Below are positions 1-6,674 of a DNA stretch of 14,160 nt, one piece after another. Numbering within the stretch: position 1 is the stretch's first letter; the number at the start of each line of letters is the position of its first letter. The position numbers were made by a program, and so were the translations under genes. The DNA is taken from positions 1-14,160 of the forward strand of contig SCSL01000009.1 in the NCBI GenBank assembly GCA_004298405.1. The letters run 5' to 3'. The notes under the pieces were generated by a model. That model worked only from the letters and a program-made list of their open reading frames with translations. It was not told where the DNA came from and searched no databases. Source of the stretch: Patescibacteria group bacterium. Lineage in GTDB: Bacteria; Patescibacteriota; Patescibacteriia; UBA9934; GWF2-40-263.

Positions 1-68
1 GCCATAGGGGGTAGTGGGTTATGAATGAACCCACAGAGTCTACCCAGTTCCTGGCACCAGACGCCTAC

Positions 69-112
69 AGTCCGATTTTCAACTTTAAAAGAGTCCGATT
101 TTGAATTTTAAA
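69..112. repeat. Tandem direct repeat, two 21-bp copies
   Basis: Copies at 69-89 and 92-112 share 19 of 21 bases; each begins AGTCCGATTTT and ends in TTTAAA. The differences are at the C/G and C/T positions 80/103 and 83/106. They lie just left of the candidate structured RNA and are AT-rich compared with it. They could be a protein-binding site or the edge of an old mobile element; the sequence alone does not decide. No coding frame runs convincingly through them. Confidence 0.6.
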
Positions 113-133
113 TAACAGTTGACGACAAAATCC

Positions 134-162
134 TTGACAGAATGAGGGAATCCTGATAGCGT
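134..162 (+). promoter_or_regulatory. Possible sigma70-type promoter for the structured RNA
   Basis: A perfect TTGACA lies at 134-139. A 17-bp spacer puts a poor -10 hexamer, TAGCGT, at 157-162 (3 of 6 consensus bases). A second TTGAC occurs at 119-123. The position suits a transcript that begins near 168 and enters the hairpin-rich region. The weak -10 keeps confidence low. Confidence 0.3.
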
Positions 163-167
163 TCCTG

Positions 168-672
168 GTTCTGGATTTCTGGCGGAAGGTGCTTCAAGCA
201 CGAAGAGGTCCGCCAGGAAGTAGGAGCGGACCATGAACGGGTAATAAAAACATCAAGCGACCTCCTCATGAGTGTCGTCCAGTAAAAGATCCCGTCGGCA
301 CTCGCCGACAAAACATTTCAACCCGAGGATCACCTTCATGGAGTTCATCCACAAACCTCCCTCGCAGAAGTTCGATACGCAGGTCTCGCCGGTTCCCGGC
401 ATGACCTAGCGCGCCGAACGGTTCACGTCCGGCGCTCTCATCAAGAGTGACTCGACGGATCGCTCGTCGCTCAGCGTTGTGCGACGAGCTCGGACGTGAA
501 CCCTGCGAAGGGAGGTGGGGCATGGGTGGGTGAGCCCACTGGTGAGGATCCCCTCTGCCGTTTGGTCTCCTTGGCTGATCGGCAGAGGGGGGAGCCAGAC
601 TTCCCAACCATGCTCAACGCAAAACCGACCCCCATCATATCGATTTGTCGATTTCTCAGGGTCGGCTTTTTT
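168..672 (+). ncRNA. Candidate structured non-coding RNA, about 500 nt
   Basis: Open frames here are short and resemble no protein I know, but inverted repeats are dense and nested. Seen directly: 179-185 with 210-216; 207-213 with 226-232 (alternative to the first); GTCGGC/GCCGAC at 294-309; an outer helix of about 12 bp with one bulged base near 356-367 with 502-514; a hairpin at 381-407 with two stacked 5-bp helices; a perfect 12-bp helix at 420-431 with 491-502; an internal 8-bp helix CTCGTCGC/GCGACGAG around 462-488; and a perfect 11-bp helix at 550-560 with 581-591. A TTGACA box precedes the region and a hairpin followed by six Ts ends it. I looked for the conserved cores of RNase P RNA, tmRNA and SRP RNA and did not find them. 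It could instead be a remnant of a structured mobile element. The strand is inferred from the promoter and the better T-run. Confidence 0.4.
621..672. terminator. Bidirectional intrinsic terminator
   Basis: CCGACCC (625-631) pairs with GGGTCGG (659-665). Four As precede the stem and CTTTTTT follows it, so both strands show a stem and T-run. Inside the loop is a second small helix, ATCGA (639-643) with TCGAT (648-652). It can end the plus-strand candidate RNA and also the minus-strand TrmB gene, whose stop is at 677-679. Confidence 0.75.
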
Positions 673-676
673 ATTC

Positions 677-1435
677 TCACTTATTCCTCCGATACGGATC
701 CGCACGGCACACCGCCCATGCCGCATTAAAAAGCACACGCGCCATGTCTGCAAAAATTCTACTCTCGATGATTACAGTCACCATCTTTCCCATGAACTCG
801 ACAAACGCGACTCGGTTTTCGTAAATCCAAATCTCCCCAGAAAAATCCCCAAACTCAGGAAGGAGGCGACAATATTCCGCGTTCTTGCGTGGGTTGCGCA
901 ATTCTCCACGATGCAACATCTTGATCTTCACCCGAGAATCATCTAATGCTTTACGCGCGTCCAGAAGCACATTTTGATCAAGCCCTTCGTACACGACATC
1001 GATATTGGCAAGTTCAAGAAGTTCTTGGGGATGTTGCGAGACAAGATCACTGAAAAGTGCATAAAGTGCCTCCCTACCCTCAAAAAATCGCACGACTGGC
1101 CGCTCCCCCCCGGCTAACATTTTCATCTCCTCCAACGAGCGGCTAAACATATCGATGCGCTCGGTCAAATCTGCCACGCGCGTTTTGAAATACGCCACAG
1201 CGCGTTCTGGTTCTTCGGCAGCAAAAAATTTCTTCTTCCCTCGATCAAAGGTGGACATGAGCCCACGATCCTGGAGTGCGGCGATCACGTCATAGGTTGC
1301 GGTACGAGAAAGTTTAGCTCGCTTGGCAATCTCTTGCACGGACGTTGGTCCAATCTTAAGTGAAGAGAGATAGACGCGCGTTTCGGTCGGCGTCAGTCCA
1401 AGCTCGGTCAGGAGCTTCATGAAATCAACAGACAT
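677..1435 (-). CDS. TrmB-family transcriptional regulator
   Basis: A 252-residue DNA-binding regulator. An N-terminal winged helix-turn-helix covers about residues 5-70, with the TrmB-type pattern LGLTPTETRVYLSSL, then SVQEIAKRAKLSRTATYDVI as the recognition region. A helical linker (about 75-110) leads into a C-terminal sensor domain containing RFFEGREALYALF and a long alpha/beta stretch. In archaea TrmB proteins sense sugars. In this lineage many such proteins have no known ligand, so the target cannot be read from sequence. The ATG at 1435 was chosen because the helix-turn-helix starts directly after it; an in-frame ATG five codons later is possible. The gene is monocistronic, with its own promoter after the ileS terminator and a terminator directly after its stop. 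Confidence is high for family and low for regulon. Confidence 0.85.
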   Translation of the reverse strand: MSVDFMKLLTELGLTPTETRVYLSSLKIGPTSVQEIAKRAKLSRTATYDVIAALQDRGLMSTFDRGKKKFFAAEEPERAVAYFKTRVADLTERIDMFSRSLEEMKMLAGGERPVVRFFEGREALYALFSDLVSQHPQELLELANIDVVYEGLDQNVLLDARKALDDSRVKIKMLHRGELRNPRKNAEYCRLLPEFGDFSGEIWIYENRVAFVEFMGKMVTVIIESRIFADMARVLFNAAWAVCRADPYRRNK

Positions 1436-1521
1436 ACACAGGTTTCACGACAAAGGGTTACGAACAGAAAAAAAGTCTCAAGAAAGCGAAGGTTGAGGAT
1501 AATTGTCCAGTGAATGTTTAC

Positions 1522-1529
1522 AGTATAGC
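1522..1529 (-). promoter_or_regulatory. Extended -10 promoter for the TrmB-family gene
   Basis: On the minus strand the sequence reads TGCTATACT, an extended -10 with TATACT at 1527-1522. No good -35 is visible 17 bp upstream, as is common with extended -10 promoters. Transcription would begin near 1515, leaving a leader of about 80 nt before the ATG at 1435. It lies only about 20 bp beyond the ileS terminator. Confidence 0.5.
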
Positions 1530-1546
1530 AAGACGATCCCCAACAC

Positions 1547-1568
1547 AAAAGAGCCAGGAGGCTCTTTT
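1547..1568 (-). terminator. Intrinsic terminator of ileS
   Basis: A perfect 9-bp stem, AAAAGAGCC (1547-1555) with GGCTCTTTT (1560-1568), has a 4-nt loop. It sits 13 bp beyond the ileS stop codon. On the minus strand the stem ends in TTTT followed by GTGTT. Confidence 0.8.
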
Positions 1569-1580
1569 GGTTATCGTTTC

Positions 1581-4514
1581 TTAAAATCCAATCGTGATCT
1601 GAAATTCGTTGGCCTTGAATTCGCTCGAGTTCGCTGGGACTTCGCCTTGAGTACGAATCGTCTTGGCGAGCGTGCCTTGAAGAAGTGCCGCTTCATGTTC
1701 GTTCACCGCAAGCAATACTTCCTCAGGACCCGTAACAAACAACGCAATCCGATCCTCGATCGTAAGCCCCGACTGTTTACGCAAATCATTCACACGACGA
1801 ATGATCTCGCGCACCATTCCCTCGCGCACCAATGCGGGGGTAAGGGTGAGATCCAACTCGACCGCATATTCCCCTTTCTGAACGTCGATCGTCTTCACAT
1901 TTACTTCATCTTTGACGAGCTCTTGATATTCAGAAGCAAACTCCCCACGGGGAATCGTGATCGTCATTCCTGCCAACACTTGTCGTACATTGATTCCCGC
2001 ATCAGATCGACGTTCAAGGGCTTTGGAAACAATCGATCGTGTGCGTCCCATCTCCTCCAACATACGCTCATCGATGAGGGACGTGTCGGCAATGGGCCAA
2101 TCTTCCAGATGAACGGATTCACGCTCACCCCCGACCTGTTTGTACAACGTCTCAGCAAGAAATGGCGCGAATGGAGCCATGAGCTTAGCCAGAGTAAGCA
2201 GACATGTTTTCAATGTGGCAATCGCGAGCTCTTTATCTAAATTCTCAGGGGCTTCAGCCCCGTCTTGCTCAGACGTCTCTGAAGAGGCTTTGAATCTCTC
2301 TCGGCTACGACGCACATACCACGTTGAAAGGTCATCGATAAACACCCCTAAGTCACGCACCGTTTCGGTAATAATATACGTCTCGAGTCGTTGAGTGGTG
2401 TCGGCAACAAGCGTATTGAGTCGTGCAAGAATCCAACGATCGAGTACATGAACCGGTACTCCCATCGTTCCACCTTCCTTCGAAAACATCTCGTAAAAAC
2501 TCGCGACGTTCATGAGGATCGTGAAGTTCTTACGAACCATATCCGACAATGTCTTTTCATCAAACCGCTTGGACTCGCCAGGCTGGTTGATTGTGTACAT
2601 GTACCATCGCACCGCATCCGCTCCATGCTTGTCGATCATCTCCATCGGCTTCACGATGTTCCCCAAAGACTTCGACATCTTCTTCCCTTCCGCGTCCAAG
2701 ACATGTCCCAAACAGATGACGTTCTTAAATGGCCGTTCACGCCCAAGCAATGTCGAAACCGCCAGGAGTGTATAGAACCATCCGCGCGTTTGATCGATGG
2801 CCTCAGAAATATAATCGGCGGGATAGCCTTCACCTGAATCGACATGTTCTTTGTTCTCAAATGGATAATGCCATTGCGCATAGGGCATGCACCCGGAATC
2901 AAACCAGACATCACAAACATCGGGGACACGTTTGTACTCCTTTCCGTCTTTCACCAAAATCACGTCGTCGACAAATGGACGATGCGGGTCGAAGTTCTCG
3001 CCGACAAGCGACTTGTCTTTGGCGAGCGAACGCAGTTCCTCAAACGATCCAATACAAAGCCGATCTCCATCGGTGCTCTCCCAAACAGGCAATGGTGTCC
3101 CCCAGTACCGCTCTCGAGAAAACGCCCAGTCCTTCACCTCGCGCAACCACTCACCAAACCGTCCATCGCGGATGTGATCGGGCTCCCAATGAATGTTCGC
3201 GTTTTGAGCGAGGAGTTCGTCGCGCAACTCACTCATGCGGATATACCACGAGTCCTTTGCATAGTAGATAACCTTCGTCTTACAGCGCCAGCAGTGTGGA
3301 TACGAGTGTTCATATTTGGCTTTTGCAAACAAGAGTCCTCGATGGGCAAGATCCTTAATGATATCGACGGCGACTTCTTCGTCTGCAACAAAACGCCCCT
3401 CGAGGAAATCCATCCCTTCCACAAATGTCCCATCGAGTTTCACGAGGTGATGCTTGGGCAACCCAACCTCTTGTCCAAGATCAAAGTCATCCGCGCCGTA
3501 CATGACCGCGGTGTGCACGATGCCGGTTCCGTCGGCTGTTGTCACAAAGCTGGCTGGATGAACTCGATAGGCGGTCTTCTCAAGTTTTTGTTTGTTCTCG
3601 TCTACGACCAAAGAATCCATGAATGGATAGAGCGGTTGGTATGTTGTCCCAACAAGCTCACTCCCCTTCACCTCGGCAACAATCTCAAATATCGAGTCAG
3701 GAAACGTGGCGGCGAGGCGATCCTTTGCAAGGACAAACCTCACACGATCGTCCCCACCCTCGTCCAGTTTTTCGATGACGACATACGTCAGCTCTGCCCC
3801 AACGGCGAGCGCGACGTTCCCAGGTAATGTCCACGGGGTTGTCGTCCAAGCCAGCAGCGCCGTTCTAACTCCGGATCGCAGAGCCTCGTGCGAACCCTCA
3901 ACGACGACAAACTCTGCTGTCACACTTAGATCCTTCACGTCCTTGTACCCCTGTGAGAGCTCATGCGACGAAAGACTGGTTCCGCATCGTGGACAATGTG
4001 GTGTCACGCGGTAATCTTTGTACAACAGCCCTCGATCCCACACCTGTTTTACCACCCACCACAACGACTCGACATATTGTGGATGATACGTCACGTACGC
4101 ATCGTCGAGGTCCACCCAAAATCCAAGACGCTTGGTGAACTCCTCCCAATCTTTTTTGTATTGCCACACGGACTCCTTACATTTCTCGTTGAACTTCGCG
4201 ATCCCGTACTCCTCGATCTGTGCCTTCCCCGTAAACCCAAGCTGTTTTTCCACCTCAAGTTCCACAGGGAGTCCATGCGTATCCCAGCCGGCTTTTCGAA
4301 CAACGCGATATCCCTGCATGGTGCGAAAACGTGGAATACAATCCTTGAACGCGCGACTTTCCGCATGATGAATGCCCGGACGACCATTGGCCGTCGGCGG
4401 GCCTTCAAAAAAAACGAACGGACCTTTTGGGGCAGACTTCTGAAGCGTCTTTTTAAAAATGTCATTCTGCTTCCAAAATTTCAGAACCTCAGATTCGAGT
4501 TGCGGAAAATTCAT
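1581..4514 (-). CDS. ileS: Isoleucyl-tRNA synthetase (IleRS, type 2)
   Basis: Charges tRNA-Ile with isoleucine in the cytoplasm; 977 residues, somewhat longer than the E. coli enzyme (about 940). The class I HIGH element appears as GIHH at residues 47-50 within PPTANGRPGIHH, a form I know from other type-2 bacterial IleRS enzymes, so it is not a defect. KMSKS is intact at 612-616. The inserted editing domain shows WTTTPWTLPGN and later GADDFDLG. Two CxxC pairs, PHCPRCG and PHCWRCK, suggest zinc-binding knuckles in the body. The tRNA-binding C-terminal part includes ERRSDAGINVRQ. Type-2 enzymes resemble archaeal and eukaryotic IleRS and are often mupirocin-insensitive (family knowledge, not shown here). 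The start ATG at 4514 has a promoter directly before it with almost no leader. The gene stands alone, with its own terminator. Confidence 0.97.
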   Translation of the reverse strand: MNFPQLESEVLKFWKQNDIFKKTLQKSAPKGPFVFFEGPPTANGRPGIHHAESRAFKDCIPRFRTMQGYRVVRKAGWDTHGLPVELEVEKQLGFTGKAQIEEYGIAKFNEKCKESVWQYKKDWEEFTKRLGFWVDLDDAYVTYHPQYVESLWWVVKQVWDRGLLYKDYRVTPHCPRCGTSLSSHELSQGYKDVKDLSVTAEFVVVEGSHEALRSGVRTALLAWTTTPWTLPGNVALAVGAELTYVVIEKLDEGGDDRVRFVLAKDRLAATFPDSIFEIVAEVKGSELVGTTYQPLYPFMDSLVVDENKQKLEKTAYRVHPASFVTTADGTGIVHTAVMYGADDFDLGQEVGLPKHHLVKLDGTFVEGMDFLEGRFVADEEVAVDIIKDLAHRGLLFAKAKYEHSYPHCWRCKTKVIYYAKDSWYIRMSELRDELLAQNANIHWEPDHIRDGRFGEWLREVKDWAFSRERYWGTPLPVWESTDGDRLCIGSFEELRSLAKDKSLVGENFDPHRPFVDDVILVKDGKEYKRVPDVCDVWFDSGCMPYAQWHYPFENKEHVDSGEGYPADYISEAIDQTRGWFYTLLAVSTLLGRERPFKNVICLGHVLDAEGKKMSKSLGNIVKPMEMIDKHGADAVRWYMYTINQPGESKRFDEKTLSDMVRKNFTILMNVASFYEMFSKEGGTMGVPVHVLDRWILARLNTLVADTTQRLETYIITETVRDLGVFIDDLSTWYVRRSRERFKASSETSEQDGAEAPENLDKELAIATLKTCLLTLAKLMAPFAPFLAETLYKQVGGERESVHLEDWPIADTSLIDERMLEEMGRTRSIVSKALERRSDAGINVRQVLAGMTITIPRGEFASEYQELVKDEVNVKTIDVQKGEYAVELDLTLTPALVREGMVREIIRRVNDLRKQSGLTIEDRIALFVTGPEEVLLAVNEHEAALLQGTLAKTIRTQGEVPANSSEFKANEFQITIGF

Positions 4515-4523
4515 ATGCCATGG

Positions 4524-4552
4524 AGTATGACAAGGGGGCGAGGAAAAATCAA
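4524..4552 (-). promoter_or_regulatory. ileS promoter
   Basis: On the minus strand, TTGATT (4552-4547) and CATACT (4529-4524) are separated by exactly 17 bp. The -10 ends only 9 bp before the ileS ATG at 4514, so the transcript would have a leader of about 0-4 nt. No Shine-Dalgarno sequence is present. Confidence 0.6.
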
Positions 4553-4557
4553 TCCTC

Positions 4558-4568
4558 TATGATAGAAT
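4558..4568 (+). promoter_or_regulatory. Probable -10 region for the rpiB cluster
   Basis: TATGAT (4558-4563) and the overlapping TAGAAT (4563-4568) lie 9-18 bp before the chosen rpiB ATG at 4577, again implying a near-leaderless transcript. The -35 region would overlap the divergent ileS promoter. Confidence 0.45.
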
Positions 4569-4576
4569 CAGTTCGT

Positions 4577-5041
4577 ATGAAACCAACAATTTACATCGGC
4601 GCGGATCATGCCGGCTGGAAGCTCAAGGAAGCGCTCGAGGAACATCTCAAAACAAATAAACTCCACGTCGTGGACATGGGCAACGAAAACCTCGTGAATG
4701 ATGACGACTATCCTGACTTTGGATACGCCGTGGCCAAGCGTGTGGCAACGGATGAGCACGCGCACGGTATTGTCATCTGCGGAAACGCACAAGGAATTTG
4801 CATCGTGGCAAACAAAGTAAAAGGAGTCCGCGCCGCCACAGGATTCAATGCGGACGTTGCCAAGTCCGCCCGCGAGGATGACAACTCTAATATCCTGTGT
4901 TTACCAGGACGACATCTTGATGTGAAAGAGGCGATCAAAATCGTCGATACTTGGCTCTCCACAGAATTCTCCGGCGCCGAGCGTCATGTACGACGACTCA
5001 AAAAGGTCTCTGATATTGAAAATCAGGAATTCGGCGTATGA
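4577..5041 (+). CDS. rpiB: Ribose-5-phosphate isomerase B
   Basis: Interconverts ribose 5-phosphate and ribulose 5-phosphate in the non-oxidative pentose phosphate pathway. 154 residues, normal for the RpiB/LacAB family. The N-terminus IYIGADHAGWKLKEAL is the classic family opening. CGNAQGICIVANKVKGVRAA contains the presumed catalytic Cys68 and the phosphate-binding glycine-rich loop. LCLPGRHLD matches the later conserved block. The frame is open upstream to an ATG at 4520, but 4577 is preferred: the family begins at this methionine and a -10 box lies just before it. The stop overlaps the rpe start by 4 nt (ATGA), so the two are translationally coupled and their products act on a shared intermediate, ribulose 5-phosphate. 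Confidence 0.93.
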   Translation: MKPTIYIGADHAGWKLKEALEEHLKTNKLHVVDMGNENLVNDDDYPDFGYAVAKRVATDEHAHGIVICGNAQGICIVANKVKGVRAATGFNADVAKSAREDDNSNILCLPGRHLDVKEAIKIVDTWLSTEFSGAERHVRRLKKVSDIENQEFGV

Positions 5042-5703
5042 CCCAAATTGTCCCAGCCTTCTTGGTCGAATCGGAAAAAGAATTCGAGCGGAATCTTCGA
5101 CTCATCGAACATGACTGCACCCTCATCCAGGTTGATGTCCTTGATGGGAGTCTCTTTGCCAATACCTGTTGGTATGATCCAGAGCGAATCGGGAGCCTCA
5201 AAACAAAGATCGAAATGGAACTCCATCTCATGGTTGAAAATCCAATCCCCATCATCGAGGCGTGGAAAAAACATGTACCCACGTTCACCCGAGCCATCGT
5301 GCACACGGAAATGCATCGACCTAGCGGCGTTGTCACCGGATTCATCCATGACGATCTCAAGCTTGAGGTTGGGATCGCGCTCAACCCCGAGTCCCCCCTT
5401 TCAGAAGTCGAGGAGGTTCTGCATATGGTCGACCAGCTCACGATCATGAGCGTTCATCCTGGCTACCAAGGGCAGACCTTCGGAGATCCGACCCATGGTG
5501 GGGATATGGAGTCAATCATTGAAAAAGTCCGCGCGGCTCGCGCTCATCGCAAGGATCTCACGATCGAGGTCGACGGAGGTATCACAAGTGATCTCATCGA
5601 ACCTCTTGTCCGCGCCGGCGCTGATCGATTATGCATCGGCTCTGCGATATTCAAGACAGATGATCCCACTGATACGCTTAAAAAAATGAACAAACGCATA
5701 TGA
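5038..5703 (+). CDS. rpe: Ribulose-phosphate 3-epimerase
   Basis: Interconverts ribulose 5-phosphate and xylulose 5-phosphate; 221 residues, a (beta/alpha)8 barrel of normal length. Family blocks are present: QVDVLDGSLF (residues 31-40), ELHLMVENP with His63, SVHPGYQGQTF as the phosphate loop, and EVDGGI with Asp179. Asp33 and Asp179 fit the metal-binding and acid/base positions. The His that usually begins the HVDVMDG motif, normally a metal ligand, is Gln31 here. The enzyme could still act with three ligands, use a different metal, or prefer a related ketose phosphate. It overlaps rpiB by 4 nt at its start and the next gene by 4 nt at its stop, so the three genes form one tightly coupled unit. 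Confidence 0.88.
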   Translation: MTQIVPAFLVESEKEFERNLRLIEHDCTLIQVDVLDGSLFANTCWYDPERIGSLKTKIEMELHLMVENPIPIIEAWKKHVPTFTRAIVHTEMHRPSGVVTGFIHDDLKLEVGIALNPESPLSEVEEVLHMVDQLTIMSVHPGYQGQTFGDPTHGGDMESIIEKVRAARAHRKDLTIEVDGGITSDLIEPLVRAGADRLCIGSAIFKTDDPTDTLKKMNKRI

Positions 5704-6554
5704 AATTACTTCTTCCCTCGGTAGCTTCAGGCTTTAACCTGGGCCGAACCCGGGCTAAAGCCCGGGGCTACCTCCTTCCTACCCTCCTAACCCTTCTCAC
5801 CCTCCTAACCCTTCCCCCCACTGTCCACGCCCTTACCATTGCCGAGTCTGAACTCATAACGGGTGACCTCATTCGCGGGGAGACCGATTCGGCCGTCTAT
5901 TACTATGGTGATGACGGACTGCGTTATCTTTTCCCGAACGATAAAACCTTCTTCACCTGGTACGAGAATTTCGAAGAAGTAAAATGGATCTCGGACGAGT
6001 CACTTGCTGATATCCAAATCGGTGGAAACGTCACGTATAAACCTGGCGTAAAAATGATCAAGATCAATTCAGATCCAACCGTGTACGCGGTGGCGGGAGC
6101 AAGTGAATTGCGCGCGATCGATTCCGAGAAAATCGCCATCGAACTCTATGGCTCCACCTGGAACCAACACATCGATGATGTTCCAGATGAATTCTTTGAA
6201 GACTACGTGCTGGGCAGTCGCATCGATCTCTCATCTCAATACAACCCAGACGCAGAACAGGCAGATGCCTTTTCGATCGCCGCCGATAAAGGACTTCACA
6301 GCTATACCCTCATGGAAATCACCTCTTCTGGTTTCAGCCCTTCAACGGTGACCATTAAAGATGGTACGGCTGTTCGATTTCTCAACACAGACAACGAAAA
6401 CCACTCAGCAACTGAATGGGATCGTGTCTGGGAATCCGGGACAATGGAGCCAGGTGATCATTTCACGCACTACTTCAACGAAATCGGAACCTGGCACTTT
6501 TATTCAAGTTATGGCGACCGAAACGTATTTGAAGGAGCCGTTGTTGTTGAATAG
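5700..6554 (+). CDS. Secreted protein with degenerate cupredoxin domain
   Basis: 284 residues. Residues 1-45 form a signal peptide: a basic stretch RTRAKARG, then a leucine-rich core and a cleavage-like PPTVHA. Residues 50-185 are a domain I associate with this lineage (GDLIRGETDSAVYYYG, FPNDKTFFTWYENF, GGNVTYKPGVKMIKI); its function is unknown. Residues about 200-284 are a cupredoxin fold by alignment with the next gene. One copper-ligand position is kept (His235), but the expected Cys, His and Met are Ser269, Gly272 and Asn275, so a type-1 copper site is very unlikely. The start overlaps the rpe stop by 4 nt, which supports this ATG although the following codons come from a palindromic repeat (5720-5772). 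Its role may be structural or in binding another ligand. Confidence 0.8.
   Translation: MKLLLPSVASGFNLGRTRAKARGYLLPTLLTLLTLLTLPPTVHALTIAESELITGDLIRGETDSAVYYYGDDGLRYLFPNDKTFFTWYENFEEVKWISDESLADIQIGGNVTYKPGVKMIKINSDPTVYAVAGASELRAIDSEKIAIELYGSTWNQHIDDVPDEFFEDYVLGSRIDLSSQYNPDAEQADAFSIAADKGLHSYTLMEITSSGFSPSTVTIKDGTAVRFLNTDNENHSATEWDRVWESGTMEPGDHFTHYFNEIGTWHFYSSYGDRNVFEGAVVVE
5720..5772. repeat. Double-hairpin palindromic repeat inside a signal peptide
   Basis: GGTAGC (5720-5725) and GCTACC (5767-5772) bracket a decayed hairpin (CAGG/CCTG, 5728-5741) and a perfect 8-bp hairpin CCCGGGCT-AA-AGCCCGGG (5749-5766). The same architecture recurs at 9467-9519. Here it lies within codons 8-24 of the secreted protein gene and encodes the basic region of its signal peptide. 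Confidence 0.8.
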
Positions 6555-6674
6555 ATTGTTCCTCTCAGGGGCGCCCCATCACGTCGAAACGCCGCTAAAA
6601 CGGCTGTGAATTCCTGTGAGTAACATTTCGTGCTATACTAATGTTCGTTCACCTCTATAATTACTCGCACCCTT
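6555..6674. repeat. Intergenic gap with palindromes of the CTAAA repeat family
   Basis: Contains the perfect palindrome GGGGCGCCCC (6568-6577) and a hairpin GCCG-CTAAAA-CGGC (6591-6604) followed by TGTGAATTC. The second element aligns with the reverse complement of the elements at 8524-8538 and 10715-10728 (shared pattern CGCCnCTAAA..GGCT..GAA(A)TTC), so it is a diverged copy. No clear T-run follows. Confidence 0.6.
6632..6639 (+). promoter_or_regulatory. Promoter of the second cupredoxin gene
   Basis: GCTATACTAAT has TATACT at 6634-6639, preceded by TG in the extended -10 position. A weak -35 (TTCCTG, 6611-6616) lies 17 bp upstream. The leader would be about 28 nt, with no Shine-Dalgarno sequence. 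The same TGCTATACT string occurs before the TrmB and pfkB genes. Confidence 0.55.

Noticed and set aside
420..502. Group II intron domain V, suggested by the ACGTCCGG string
   Set aside because: The flanking 34-nt hairpin with a GNRA loop and catalytic triad is not there; the string is one arm of a 12-bp helix.
266..607. Minus-strand open frame of 113 codons in the left region
   Set aside because: Composition and residue pattern resemble no family I know, it lies across several perfect inverted repeats, and no promoter or ribosome site fits. The frame is better explained as GC-rich structured RNA.
168..672. Known housekeeping RNA (RNase P RNA, tmRNA, SRP RNA)
   Set aside because: The expected conserved strings (GAGGAAAGTCC, a tagged reading frame with tRNA-like ends, GGAAGGAAGCAGCC) are absent on both strands.
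496..946. Plus-strand open frames across the terminator and the TrmB gene
   Set aside because: They run through the bidirectional terminator and antisense to a well-supported gene, with no recognisable domain.
2391..3827. Long plus-strand frames within ileS
   Set aside because: They are antisense to a complete, conserved synthetase gene and show no domain; they follow from its codon composition.
1581..4514. Damaged HIGH motif in IleRS (GIHH)
   Set aside because: This variant is normal for type-2 bacterial IleRS, and all other catalytic motifs are intact.
4555..4577. rpiB start at the upstream in-frame ATG (4520)
   Set aside because: It would overlap the ileS promoter and precede the likely -10 box, and the extra 19 residues have no counterpart in the family.
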